A stretch of 11,175 nucleotides of DNA, taken from Thermoplasmatota archaeon. Its GTDB lineage: Archaea > Thermoplasmatota > E2 > DHVEG-1. The first letter of the stretch is position 1. Each line of letters begins with the position of its first letter. The position numbers and the translations under genes were made by a program. Shown here piece by piece: positions 1-6,713 of the stretch. The stretch covers positions 1 to 11,175 of the forward strand of contig JALHTX010000379.1 in the NCBI GenBank assembly GCA_022866015.1, written 5' to 3'. Below the pieces are notes generated by a model. The model was not told the DNA's origin and did not search any database. It worked only from the letters and a program-made list of their open reading frames with translations.

Positions 1-528
1 ATAACTATCTATACTTCCTGCTACAATCATTGGGAGACCAACTTCACTTACTTTTTCCATCAATTTTTCAACATCACCATTGTACCTGTATGCAAGTAGA
101 TTAATACCGGGTATGCCTTTTTCTTTAACTTTTTTCGTGTCTCTTACCATTTCTTCAATTGATCCCCGTAGTTTACATGGGTGATCAATTATTTGCCCAA
201 CATAAGGAAAATATTTGATATGTGTACCTTTAATTAGTGGAAGTGTAGATTCAATATATGTACCACCAATTAGATAATCAACACCAAGTTCCAAAGCAAC
301 TTTTGTTGAACGAATTGTATCTTTTTCTGATGCACTAACTACTTCTAAAAACGTTGTTCTACCATCTTTTTTCATCATAGTATGTAGTTCTTTGAGTTTT
401 TCAAGTGGTAAACCAATATCCTTAAAACCTATGAATTTAAGTTTTGTGTCACGTATCTCATGATAAATTTTAATGGCATCAGTTCTAGTCATATCATTAT
501 AGGTTTCCATAAAAATAAATTCCGTCAT
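1..528 (-). CDS. beta/alpha-barrel domain protein, partial (C-terminus outside window)
   Basis: An open frame of 176 codons runs from ATG at 528 off the left edge without a stop. A GGGTGG ribosome site lies four bases before the ATG, which supports this start. The translation has the rhythm of a TIM barrel of the ribulose-phosphate-binding type: a strand ending in IGFKDIGLP (about residues 38-46), a strand FLEVVSAS, then LGVDYLIGGTY, then a late strand IVAGSID at the cut edge, which resembles the glycine-containing phosphate-binding loop of such barrels. The pattern matches a family usually annotated only as a beta/alpha-barrel protein and found near carbohydrate-acid catabolic genes; that association is from memory. 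It is divergent from a sugar 3-epimerase across 128 bases, so the two may share regulation. The exact reaction is unknown. The fold is fairly secure; the substrate is not. Confidence 0.75.
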   Translation of the reverse strand, partial: MTEFIFMETYNDMTRTDAIKIYHEIRDTKLKFIGFKDIGLPLEKLKELHTMMKKDGRTTFLEVVSASEKDTIRSTKVALELGVDYLIGGTYIESTLPLIKGTHIKYFPYVGQIIDHPCKLRGSIEEMVRDTKKVKEKGIPGINLLAYRYNGDVEKLMEKVSEVGLPMIVAGSIDSY

Positions 529-557
529 AAAGCCACCCGATGAAATGTAACATGTAT

Positions 558-592
558 TGTTTTTTAAAAAAGTTTTCTAAAAATATTAGAAA
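558..592. promoter_or_regulatory. Divergent intergenic control region with inverted repeat
   Basis: A T6A6 block at 560-571 sits about 32-43 bases upstream of the leftward barrel gene start and could serve as its TATA element. Next to it is a perfect 7-base inverted repeat, TTTCTAA (574-580) and TTAGAAA (586-592), with a 5-base spacer. It lies directly upstream of the TATA box of the rightward epimerase, where an archaeal activator or repressor could act on both genes. AT-rich DNA produces such repeats by chance, so the operator call is tentative. Confidence 0.35.
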
Positions 593-603
593 TCAAGAAA
601 ATA

Positions 604-613
604 TTATATATAA
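604..613 (+). promoter_or_regulatory. Archaeal TATA box for the sugar epimerase
   Basis: TTATATATAA is a strong archaeal TATA match. A start of transcription about 25 bases downstream would fall near 630-636, leaving a short leader that still contains the GGGGG ribosome site at 643-647, nine bases before the ATG at 657. Confidence 0.6.
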
Positions 614-656
614 CAGATTGTGTGAGGGGGATAGGTTTGAATGGGGGAATAAATAA

Positions 657-1454
657 ATGAAATTATCATGTGTTGATGTTATAGCTCCTGGTTTTGAGAT
701 GGAAGAGAAATTCAAAAACCTTGAAAAGTATGGTTTTGAAGGTATTGAATTTTGGTTAATGGCCGAGGATGACCTGAAAGTAAAAACTAAGGAGATAAAT
801 GAGCTTGCAGGTTCTTATAAAGTTAAACCATCATCTGTAGTTGTTTCAGGACCAGCGAGTGTTTCTCCGTTAGATAGCGAGGAAGCAGCAAAAATTCGTG
901 GTAAATTAATAAAGTATAGTTTGCGTGTTGCAGCTGATATAAATGCTGTTACTTTTTTTGCTGTTGAGGAAGGACCACAAAGTGTTGTACCAATTTTTGA
1001 AAAACCGACTCCTAGCGAGTTTGAAAAAAAATTATTAATTGATCTACTAAAAGATGTTGGGAAGTACGCTGAGGATGTTGGTGCGATTTTAACGCTTGAA
1101 CCGGTAAATAGATATGAAAACCATTTCTTCAATACAGCAGATAGTGCGATAAACCTCTGTAAAGAAGTTGGTATAGAAAATATAAAAATCATGGTCGATA
1201 CATGTGAGTTAAATATAGAAGAAAAAAACATAAATGAAACCATTGAGAAAGCAGGTGATTATATCTATCATGTTCATCTCGCTGAAAACAATCGATTATT
1301 ACCAGGATATGGGCATATTGATTTTAAATCAATTTTTAAATCTCTTAAAAAAATTGGTTATAAAAAATATATGGCTTTAGAGTGTGCAGTTCTTGGTAAT
1401 GCTGAAGAAGAATTACCAAAGTGTATGAAATATCTAAAAAAATGTATGAAGTGA
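657..1454 (+). CDS. D-tagatose/D-psicose 3-epimerase-like sugar epimerase (AP-endonuclease-2 fold)
   Basis: A 265-residue TIM-barrel protein of the sugar phosphate isomerase/epimerase superfamily. Its motifs are those of the ketohexose 3-epimerases (D-tagatose 3-epimerase, D-psicose/allulose 3-epimerase): LEPVNRYENHF at 147-157, MVDTCELNIEE at 179-189, HVHLAENNRLLPGYGHIDF from 205, and the final ALE at 240-242. By alignment from memory, the metal (usually Mn) ligands are E148, D181, H207 and E242, with E148 and E242 also the proton-transfer pair. E154 and R213 match substrate-binding positions. The third such position, normally His three residues after the ligand Asp, is Glu here (E184). Length is slightly below the usual 280-290. 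Expected role: cytoplasmic C3 epimerisation of a ketose or keto-sugar derivative. It is divergent from the barrel protein and convergent with the sulfotransferase-like gene. Family is confident; sugar specificity is open because of E184. Confidence 0.88.
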   Translation: MKLSCVDVIAPGFEMEEKFKNLEKYGFEGIEFWLMAEDDLKVKTKEINELAGSYKVKPSSVVVSGPASVSPLDSEEAAKIRGKLIKYSLRVAADINAVTFFAVEEGPQSVVPIFEKPTPSEFEKKLLIDLLKDVGKYAEDVGAILTLEPVNRYENHFFNTADSAINLCKEVGIENIKIMVDTCELNIEEKNINETIEKAGDYIYHVHLAENNRLLPGYGHIDFKSIFKSLKKIGYKKYMALECAVLGNAEEELPKCMKYLKKCMK

Positions 1455-1483
1455 ATTTATTCTATCTGATTAACTTCAAAGTA

Positions 1484-2809
1484 TTATTCCCACGGATCAT
1501 ATCCAGCAGGATTCCCTGGTACCCATTCTGGAGGAACACGATAAGCTCTATAAACGTCATTATTTTCATATGAACCATTGTTTCCTGGATAAATATATTC
1601 CCAGACGATTGCTTTTTCTTTTGATGCTTCAAAGATTCTCCCCTGGCTACCCTCACAAATAAGTGTGTTACCATTTGGTAGACGTTGAGCTGAACTAATA
1701 CGGTCACTATAAAATCTATGGTTCTCAGCATATCTTGGGATGAGTGGCCCATCTTTCTTTTCATATTCCCATACTATATCATAAGTAATTGGATTAAACT
1801 CAATAACTCTTGAATAAAATCTGAGATAGCGACATGGTAAACCTAAAATTCCAATTCCTCCGTATCCACCATTATCAAAAACTAGGATGTTACCTTCGCC
1901 TGGTAATCCTTTAGGTATCATATGAGCATGATGTTGACCAATGATTTGCCCAAGTTTTTTACCTTCAGCTGTTTTTTTTGAGTAATCAGGCCCTGCATTC
2001 CAAACTATATTACCTGTTTCTCTACTAATTATAGCAATAAAATTTGCTTGACGAAAATCTATGATAATATTTTTTGGATTAAACCTAGCATCACCCTCAT
2101 CATACCAATGATTTTCACCAAGCTCAGACATAGAATTCATATGAAGCCATCCCTGAAAAATCGGTCTCATAATATAGGGCATTATTTGAAAAAATATGCC
2201 AATTTTCGCTCGTTCATCAAAACCTATTTCATTAAAATGCTCATTTGCATGCCATTCGAAACCAGTTAGATTTCCTCCCCAATCCACCTCATAGATAACC
2301 TCATCATCCAATGGCCACAGACTTATAGATTTATTCACCACAGTTGAACGGGCAACAACCAACGTTTTGCCATGATCGATAAACTCTTGACCTGGAGCAT
2401 AATAACCAACAGGGTTTCCCTCTCGCTCAAAATCATGGTGATTTCTTGCCCAACCATTATCCCAATTATTAAACTCCCATACAATATTTCCATCCCAGTC
2501 TTCCTGAGCTATATATTTTGCTTCATCAATGTCGCTTAATTCATAACATCCTATTATTGAGCCATCTGGCAACAACTTTGCTGGAAAACCCATTAAAAAC
2601 CAGTTGTGAATAACATTACCATCCATATCGATTAAAAAAGCAGGGTCGTCACCAGCAGATATCAAAGTATAACCGGTACATGGTCCATTAGTTTCAATAT
2701 TTATTAAAAAATTTGTTTTAGTAATACTAGATGTAACTGAATATACAGATGAAAAAATGAATAAAAAAGCTGTTATAAATACAAAATTTATCTTAATATA
2801 TTTCTTCAT
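1484..2809 (-). CDS. Secreted arylsulfotransferase (ASST)-like beta-propeller protein
   Basis: A 441-residue protein beginning with a Sec-type signal peptide: a Lys-rich start, a hydrophobic core at about 8-22, and likely cleavage near 24-28. The rest shows the repeating blades of the aryl-sulfate sulfotransferase family (Arylsulfotran type): DMDGNVIHNW at 61-70, DWDGNIVWEF at 104-113, ETGNIVW at 264-270, GQHHAHMIP at 291-299 followed by GNILVFDNGG, and AQRLPNGNTLICEG at 374-387 followed by GRIFEA and IVWEY. HMN at 223-225, DFRQAN at 251-256 and the His cluster 293-296 fall where bacterial ASST enzymes have active-site His/Asn/Arg residues, but I cannot assign the sulfohistidine with certainty. 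In bacteria ASST transfers sulfate between phenols without PAPS outside the cytoplasm; many archaeal relatives are untested. It lies 69 bases downstream of the M24 gene on the same strand, with its own TATA box. Family likely; activity uncertain. Confidence 0.8.
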   Translation of the reverse strand: MKKYIKINFVFITAFLFIFSSVYSVTSSITKTNFLINIETNGPCTGYTLISAGDDPAFLIDMDGNVIHNWFLMGFPAKLLPDGSIIGCYELSDIDEAKYIAQEDWDGNIVWEFNNWDNGWARNHHDFEREGNPVGYYAPGQEFIDHGKTLVVARSTVVNKSISLWPLDDEVIYEVDWGGNLTGFEWHANEHFNEIGFDERAKIGIFFQIMPYIMRPIFQGWLHMNSMSELGENHWYDEGDARFNPKNIIIDFRQANFIAIISRETGNIVWNAGPDYSKKTAEGKKLGQIIGQHHAHMIPKGLPGEGNILVFDNGGYGGIGILGLPCRYLRFYSRVIEFNPITYDIVWEYEKKDGPLIPRYAENHRFYSDRISSAQRLPNGNTLICEGSQGRIFEASKEKAIVWEYIYPGNNGSYENNDVYRAYRVPPEWVPGNPAGYDPWE

Positions 2810-2844
2810 ACTAATCCCCCTTTTCTTTTTAAAATAAGTTTTTT

Positions 2845-2854
2845 AGTATATAAT
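2845..2854 (-). promoter_or_regulatory. TATA box for the ASST-like gene
   Basis: On the minus strand this reads ATTATATACT, 36-45 bases before the start at 2809. A transcript beginning about 25 bases downstream would keep the AGGGGG ribosome site at 2816-2821, six bases before the ATG. This gene can therefore be transcribed independently of the M24 gene just upstream. Confidence 0.55.
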
Positions 2855-2878
2855 GATTATTATTGAATAATAATTTTG

Positions 2879-4021
2879 TTAGGGTATAATATAGTCAATT
2901 GGGAATTTTGTTAAAAGTCTAGCTCCTTTATCTGTAACAACAACTACATCCTCTGTTGCCCATGTTGTTTTTATTTCTTTATTATAAGCTCCAGTAGTTG
3001 CAGTAAACACCATTCCTTTTTCAAAAACCCACTCGTTTATTAGTTCTTCTTCGCCCTCTAGTCCTATTCCATGACCACTTGCACCAGCTCCCTCTTCCCC
3101 AGCTTCTACATATTCATGTGTATTTACAGCAGCAATAATTGCCTCCATTGCTTCAACACCAGGTTTTACAGCTTTTAAATAATTCTTCAAAGCCTCTTTT
3201 GTTATCTCAGCTAGTTCTTTTTCTTTTTTAGTAATAGTACCAATACCCATGATTCTATCATTATCAGAGCAATATCCTTCATATTGAAGAATAACATGTA
3301 ACGAAAGAATATCACCATCCTTAATTTTTCTATCAATGGCATGCCCCCAGCCAACATTCCTTGATTCCATAAAGTTTGCATCAACATATTCAGCACCCAT
3401 TGAATGACCAAGTTCCTCTATTTTCCGTTGTACAACCTTTTCTGTTACACCACGTTTAATTATACCCTTTACAAGTTCTTCACATATTCGATCATTTATG
3501 TTTGAAGCAATTTCTAATAACTTTATTTCTTTCTCGCTTTTAATCCGTCTCTGAAGCTTGATAATATTTGTTTCAATAGGCTCATTCTCAAATGAGCTTT
3601 TAAGTAATTCATACACCTGCCATGGAATTATATCCTTGCCTTCAAAACCTATGTTTTTCAATTTATTTTTACTTATTAAATCTCTAATTACATTATCTAT
3701 CTCAGACCAAGGTTTAACACAAATCCATGGTTCCTCAGACAATAAACCACATATTCCTCTTTTAGCCCAATGAATTGTATGGTCACACCAAAAAAGTGTA
3801 GGGTCACCATCACACGGTATAGTTATTAAAGCCTGGTTATAACCAGGTACATCGGAAAAGAAGCCAGGGTACGGTTTGATACCTGTTAGATACCGACAAT
3901 TTCCATGTCTCCAGGCATCAGAGAATACAATAAGAAGATCTAGTTCTTTCTCTTTCATAATTTTTTTTGTTTTTTCAAAACGTTTTAAATAATCTTCTTT
4001 GGTAATTGGAGAAAATGACAT
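2879..4021 (-). CDS. M24 (aminopeptidase P/creatinase) family protein with degenerate metal site
   Basis: A 380-residue two-domain protein. The N-terminal creatinase-type domain covers about 10-150 and the C-terminal pita-bread catalytic domain about 160-380. M24 metallopeptidases use five ligands, Asp-Asp-His-Glu-Glu. In the matching motifs here, GDILSLH puts His242 in place of the first Asp; SDNDR keeps Asp253; GHGIGLEGEEE keeps His317; FTATTG puts Thr342 where FTIEPG has its Glu; ATEDVVVV keeps Glu357. Two of five ligands are therefore lost. His227, in GWGHAIDR, matches the conserved catalytic His region that includes His232 of bacterial creatinase, a metal-independent member with GDILSLN at the equivalent strand. 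The protein may thus be a metal-independent hydrolase of the creatinase/ectoine hydrolase type rather than an Xaa-Pro peptidase, or inactive. No signal peptide, so cytoplasmic. No clear ribosome site precedes the ATG. Confidence 0.85.
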   Translation of the reverse strand: MSFSPITKEDYLKRFEKTKKIMKEKELDLLIVFSDAWRHGNCRYLTGIKPYPGFFSDVPGYNQALITIPCDGDPTLFWCDHTIHWAKRGICGLLSEEPWICVKPWSEIDNVIRDLISKNKLKNIGFEGKDIIPWQVYELLKSSFENEPIETNIIKLQRRIKSEKEIKLLEIASNINDRICEELVKGIIKRGVTEKVVQRKIEELGHSMGAEYVDANFMESRNVGWGHAIDRKIKDGDILSLHVILQYEGYCSDNDRIMGIGTITKKEKELAEITKEALKNYLKAVKPGVEAMEAIIAAVNTHEYVEAGEEGAGASGHGIGLEGEEELINEWVFEKGMVFTATTGAYNKEIKTTWATEDVVVVTDKGARLLTKFPIDYIIP

Positions 4022-4103
4022 AACGTGTTGATATTATTTTTTGTTGATAAATGTTTCTGAAAAATCTTTATTGACATATGTATTTAAACAGAAAAAAGTT
4101 TAC

Positions 4104-4120
4104 TAAAATTATTAAAAATA
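4104..4120 (+). promoter_or_regulatory. AT-rich promoter candidate for the small membrane protein
   Basis: The stretch around 4104-4120 (AAAATTATTAAAAATA) lies about 30-45 bases before the ATG at 4149 and could be a TATA element. The surrounding intergenic DNA is uniformly AT-rich, so the placement is weak. The ribosome site GGGAGATG at 4131-4138 is clearer. Confidence 0.3.
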
Positions 4121-4148
4121 ATAAAATGTGGGGAGATGTGAAAAAAAG

Positions 4149-4439
4149 ATGAGTAAAATAAGTGTTAAAGAAGTTTTATTATCACAAGTAAAAGATAAAA
4201 GAATCATTGCATTTATGGTTCTAAAAGGAATTGGTACATTTATTATCATAACAGGCCTTATAGGTTTATCATTTATACTTGGCCCTCTAAATATCATCAT
4301 AAAATTTGATTTTACAACACTTTTTGGAAATACTGCATTAGATGCTGTTATTTGTCTATTATTTTGTGTCGTAGGTGGAGCATTAGAGTTTCTTGCAGAT
4401 GCGTTTATAAAATATTTAGCTAGTGAGAAAAACCAATAA
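4149..4439 (+). CDS. Small two-helix membrane protein, function unknown
   Basis: A 96-residue protein with two hydrophobic segments, about 19-45 (ending in FILGPLNIII) and 63-86 (from DAVICLLFCVVGGALEFLADAF). A basic N-terminus and basic loop precede the first segment. The ATG at 4149 is preferred over an in-frame GTG at 4128 because the Shine-Dalgarno-like GGGAGATGTG at 4131-4140 sits eight to ten bases before the ATG and would lie inside the coding region if the GTG were used. I do not recognise the family and see no catalytic motif. It is divergent from the M24 gene, and the next plus-strand gene, an SCP2-domain protein, begins 100 bases downstream, so the two could be cotranscribed. Confidence 0.65.
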   Translation: MSKISVKEVLLSQVKDKRIIAFMVLKGIGTFIIITGLIGLSFILGPLNIIIKFDFTTLFGNTALDAVICLLFCVVGGALEFLADAFIKYLASEKNQ

Positions 4440-4523
4440 AACAAATGCTTTAAAACTAGTATTTTCAAAAAATATGATTGATAATCTAGAAAATGTTAAA
4501 TATAGTAGATATTATTCAATCAC

Positions 4524-4531
4524 AAGGAGGT
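4524..4531 (+). promoter_or_regulatory. Strong ribosome-binding site deciding the SCP2 start
   Basis: AAGGAGGT is a near-perfect complement to the archaeal 16S rRNA 3' end. It is followed by eight bases and then ACG at 4540, which is the optimal spacing. An in-frame TAA at 4531-4533 rules out any start further upstream, so this site fixes initiation within a few bases of 4540. Confidence 0.8.
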
Positions 4532-4539
4532 AAATCTTT

Positions 4540-4869
4540 ACGGACGTAAAAACACCAAAAGAGTTTTTTGAAAAAATTTTACCAGCCAAATTTGATCCAA
4601 ATAAAGCAGCTGGTATAGATGCTATTGTACAATTAAATATTACTGGAGATAATGGTGGAGATTGGTATCTGATTATAAAGGATAAAAAACTTGAGGTAAA
4701 AACAGGAATCCATCAAAGTCCAGTTATCTCAGTAAAAATGAAGGATACAGATTATATTGATATGATCAACGGGAAACTGACAGGAGACAAAGCGTACATG
4801 ACTGGTAAACTACGATTCAAAGGTAATATCAGTATTGGTATGAAGCTTAAAGGACTTGGGGTCATGTAA
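4540..4869 (+). CDS. SCP2 sterol-binding domain protein with apparent ACG start
   Basis: A 109-residue single-domain protein. The reading frame DVKTPKEFFEKILP, KAAGIDAIVQLNITG, GGDWYLIIKDKKLEV, VISVKMKDTDY, MINGKLTGDKAYMTGKLRFKG and the terminal KLKGLGVM matches the SCP2 (sterol carrier protein 2) fold from end to end. SCP2 domains bind lipids or fatty acyl chains in a hydrophobic tunnel; stand-alone archaeal versions have no firm role. No ATG, GTG or TTG occurs in frame before codon 67, which lies mid-domain, and a stop at 4531-4533 closes the frame upstream. The AAGGAGGT site at 4524-4531 points to ACG at 4540. Either translation truly starts at ACG, or an ATG has changed by a single T-to-C, in the genome or through assembly error. 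Domain identity is confident; the start is unusual. Confidence 0.8.
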   Translation, partial: TDVKTPKEFFEKILPAKFDPNKAAGIDAIVQLNITGDNGGDWYLIIKDKKLEVKTGIHQSPVISVKMKDTDYIDMINGKLTGDKAYMTGKLRFKGNISIGMKLKGLGVM

Positions 4870-5134
4870 CAAAGATTTTCTCAGATTTCCCTATTCGAGA
4901 AGGTTTTCTATCACCAGCTATTTATCTATTCATACAAGATTTGTATCGTTCAATTTCTTTCAAAATAATAAGATGGTACTTGAACGATTACTAATATAGT
5001 AAAGTGAGGTATTATGCGAAAGAAACTCATAGTGACTGGGTTAAATTATTTACCTTAGTTATGTGGGGATTATATAAAAGATAAAAAAAAGTTAATAAGA
5101 AAAAATTTAAATTTTAAAAGATTATTATATTATT
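4870..5134. other. 265-base intergenic region before the phosphoesterase
   Basis: No convincing gene is present. It contains a 15-base inverted repeat, ATACAA-GAT-TTGTAT, at 4932-4946; a looser pair ATCGTTCAA (4945-4953) and TTGAACGAT (4980-4988) with a 26-base loop; a 14-codon micro-ORF at 5014-5058 starting MRKKLIVTG behind a GTGAGGT site; and the TATA box of the next gene. The micro-ORF's start resembles a signal-peptide N-terminus and may be a vestige or a leader peptide. Confidence 0.4.
5071..5080 (+). promoter_or_regulatory. TATA box for the metallophosphoesterase
   Basis: TATATAAAAG is a textbook archaeal TATA sequence. Transcription would begin near 5100, giving a leader of roughly 35 bases that is almost entirely A/T and lacks a Shine-Dalgarno site, so initiation on this mRNA is probably independent of the anti-Shine-Dalgarno. 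Confidence 0.6.
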
Positions 5135-6166
5135 ATGAAAAAATTAAAGATTGTTACATCTTTTTTAATTTTTTTAACCATAAGTGGAACAGTAGTTGCA
5201 AGTTCTATTCAAAATCAAATATATGAACCAGTTATTTCTATAAATAATAACCAAGTTACTAGTGATTTTTATTTTGTTCATATCACAGATACACATGTAG
5301 TCAATAAATTGTACGATCACCAAGAAACCAGGAAACATTGGCTTATCTCGCTTTTAGAGTATATTGCATCTTTTAATAAACCACCAGCATTTGTGGTGAT
5401 CACAGGGGATTTAGTAGAATGGGGTGAAGGGTTTCTCGGTGCTCTAAATTATTATGCTTTAATAAACTGTTTCTATAAAAATAATACACAATTTTATGCT
5501 GATAAGAATTGCTCAATCCCTGTGTATTTTACTCCAGGGAACCACGATCATTACCCTAACCGGAAACTATACAATTACCATTTATTTATTGATAGAACTC
5601 ATATAAATGATAATAATCGATATGTGATAACCCATGAGAATCTTAGCCTTTTTTTCATGAATTCAGGCCCAGTTTATTACGCAAAACCTAGCGACTGGGC
5701 TGATAGCCTCGGTTTCGGTCTTACTAAGGATGATATAATCTGGCTAGAAGAAAAATTAAGCAATTGTACCACAAACCATAGAATCATACTTATGCACCAT
5801 CCCGCTATAAACATTAGAAATAATAATGGTGAATTATATGATGTTTTCATTCATAATGGAGAAAATTTTATTGAGTTGTGTAAAAACTATAATGTTGAAA
5901 TTGTACTAGCTGGACATACGCATGAACCTCGAGTTTTTGATACTGAAGAACATCTATACGAAACCTTGCCGATAAACAGTAGCAATTATCCTACTTTATT
6001 TGTTCAATCTGATGATTGCAAAGAAGGTGTACATTACCGTAATATATCAATTGTTGACAATCATATTTGGATTGAGCAAAGCCAAGAGATAAATTTCAAC
6101 TCTTTTAATAATTCTAGATACGAAAGTAATTCTGAGACAAGAGTGACTTATAATGAATTAGTTTAA
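5135..6166 (+). CDS. Exported calcineurin-like metallophosphoesterase
   Basis: A 343-residue protein with a Sec signal peptide (basic MKKLK, hydrophobic core 6-21, probable cleavage after VVA at 20-22). All metallophosphoesterase motifs are present in order: ITDTHV gives D52 and H54; GDLVEWG gives D92; PGNHDH gives N136 and H137; MHHPA gives H221 or H222; AGHTHE gives H261 and H263. These hold a two-metal centre that hydrolyses phosphomonoesters or diesters. The Asn-rich mature chain with several NxT/NxS sequons (for example NNT at 116-118, NCS at 125-127, NIS near the C-terminus) fits an extracytoplasmic protein that may be N-glycosylated. The C-terminal tail is polar with no anchor, so secretion is more likely than membrane attachment. 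The substrate cannot be named. It is convergent with the PfpI remnant and has its own promoter. Confidence 0.87.
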   Translation: MKKLKIVTSFLIFLTISGTVVASSIQNQIYEPVISINNNQVTSDFYFVHITDTHVVNKLYDHQETRKHWLISLLEYIASFNKPPAFVVITGDLVEWGEGFLGALNYYALINCFYKNNTQFYADKNCSIPVYFTPGNHDHYPNRKLYNYHLFIDRTHINDNNRYVITHENLSLFFMNSGPVYYAKPSDWADSLGFGLTKDDIIWLEEKLSNCTTNHRIILMHHPAINIRNNNGELYDVFIHNGENFIELCKNYNVEIVLAGHTHEPRVFDTEEHLYETLPINSSNYPTLFVQSDDCKEGVHYRNISIVDNHIWIEQSQEINFNSFNNSRYESNSETRVTYNELV

Positions 6167-6180
6167 AAAAAGGTTTTTTT
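6165..6180. terminator. Bidirectional oligo-T terminator (A7-GG-T7)
   Basis: Seven A, two G and seven T lie between the convergent phosphoesterase and PfpI genes. Each strand presents a run of seven T at the end of its transcript, the usual intrinsic termination signal in archaea. The element overlaps both stop codons: TAA at 6164-6166 on the plus strand, and the minus-strand TAA at 6179-6181. Confidence 0.65.
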
Positions 6181-6692
6181 ACTGTTTGTTAAGTTCTCTT
6201 GCTATAATCTGTCCAAATAACCTAGAAGCATTTGGACCATTTGCAGTTATAATATTACCATCAACCTCAACTTGTTTACCTGTATATTTTGCACCATGTT
6301 CCTTAAGCATCTGAACAAGATCTTTATAGATAGTCGCATTCTTATTTTTTAATAACCCAGCGTTAGCAAGAATAAGTGGAGCGACATATATCGCACATGT
6401 TTTTTTACTTTTATTAAACGTTTTAACTGCTGGAGAAAGAACTTTTTTATCACGGTAATATTTACATGCTCCTATTCCACCGATGAAAATAATCACATCA
6501 TAATCATCAACGTTCACCTCATCTAACCCTAAATCTACTTGAACTTTTGTTCCATATGTTCCTACCGCGGTTCCTTTTTTCTTACTAGTGATTATTATTT
6601 TTTATCTTAGCTTTTTCTAGTTCCTCTTTTGTATATAAAAACTCAGTGTCTTCAAAATCCTTAGATGCAATAACAAGTAATGCTTTTCTCAT
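6179..6692 (-). pseudogene. DJ-1/PfpI family gene, frameshifted and lacking the catalytic Cys
   Basis: Translation from ATG at 6692 reads MRKALLVIASKDFED and continues with TKEELEKAKIK, the classic PfpI N-terminus, then hits TAG at 6585-6587. The rest of the domain (TSKKKGTAVGTYGTKVQVD, LDEVNVDDYDVIIFIGGIGA and on to the C-terminus) continues in the next frame. Removing one A from the six-A run (T6 at 6598-6603 on the plus strand) joins the halves into KIKIIITSKKKG without a gap. The nucleophile motif normally reads AICxxP; here it is AIYVAP, with TAT at 6386-6388 where TGT is expected. Intact relatives act as deglycases, peptidases or chaperones. It is the last gene of the SDR operon, 21 bases after the preceding stop. 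The frameshift alone could be a homopolymer sequencing error, but the Cys-to-Tyr change independently points to lost activity. Confidence 0.82.
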
Positions 6693-6713
6693 GTTCAATG
6701 TAGTCACCTATTT

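Noticed and set aside
815..1243. 142-codon minus-strand ORF inside the epimerase
   Set aside because: Antisense to the conserved epimerase sequence, with no domain similarity.
4128..4148. GTG start seven codons upstream for the small membrane protein
   Set aside because: The ribosome-site sequence would then lie inside the coding region; ATG at 4149 fits its spacing.
4112..4468. 118-codon minus-strand ORF opposite the small membrane protein
   Set aside because: The plus-strand frame has the ribosome site and a coherent two-helix membrane pattern; the minus-strand frame has neither.
4474..4533. 19-codon ORF in the same frame as the SCP2 gene, ending at TAA 4531-4533, which might be read through
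   Set aside because: Its sequence has no relation to SCP2 proteins and its end is formed by the strong ribosome site, which explains the SCP2 start better than stop-codon read-through.
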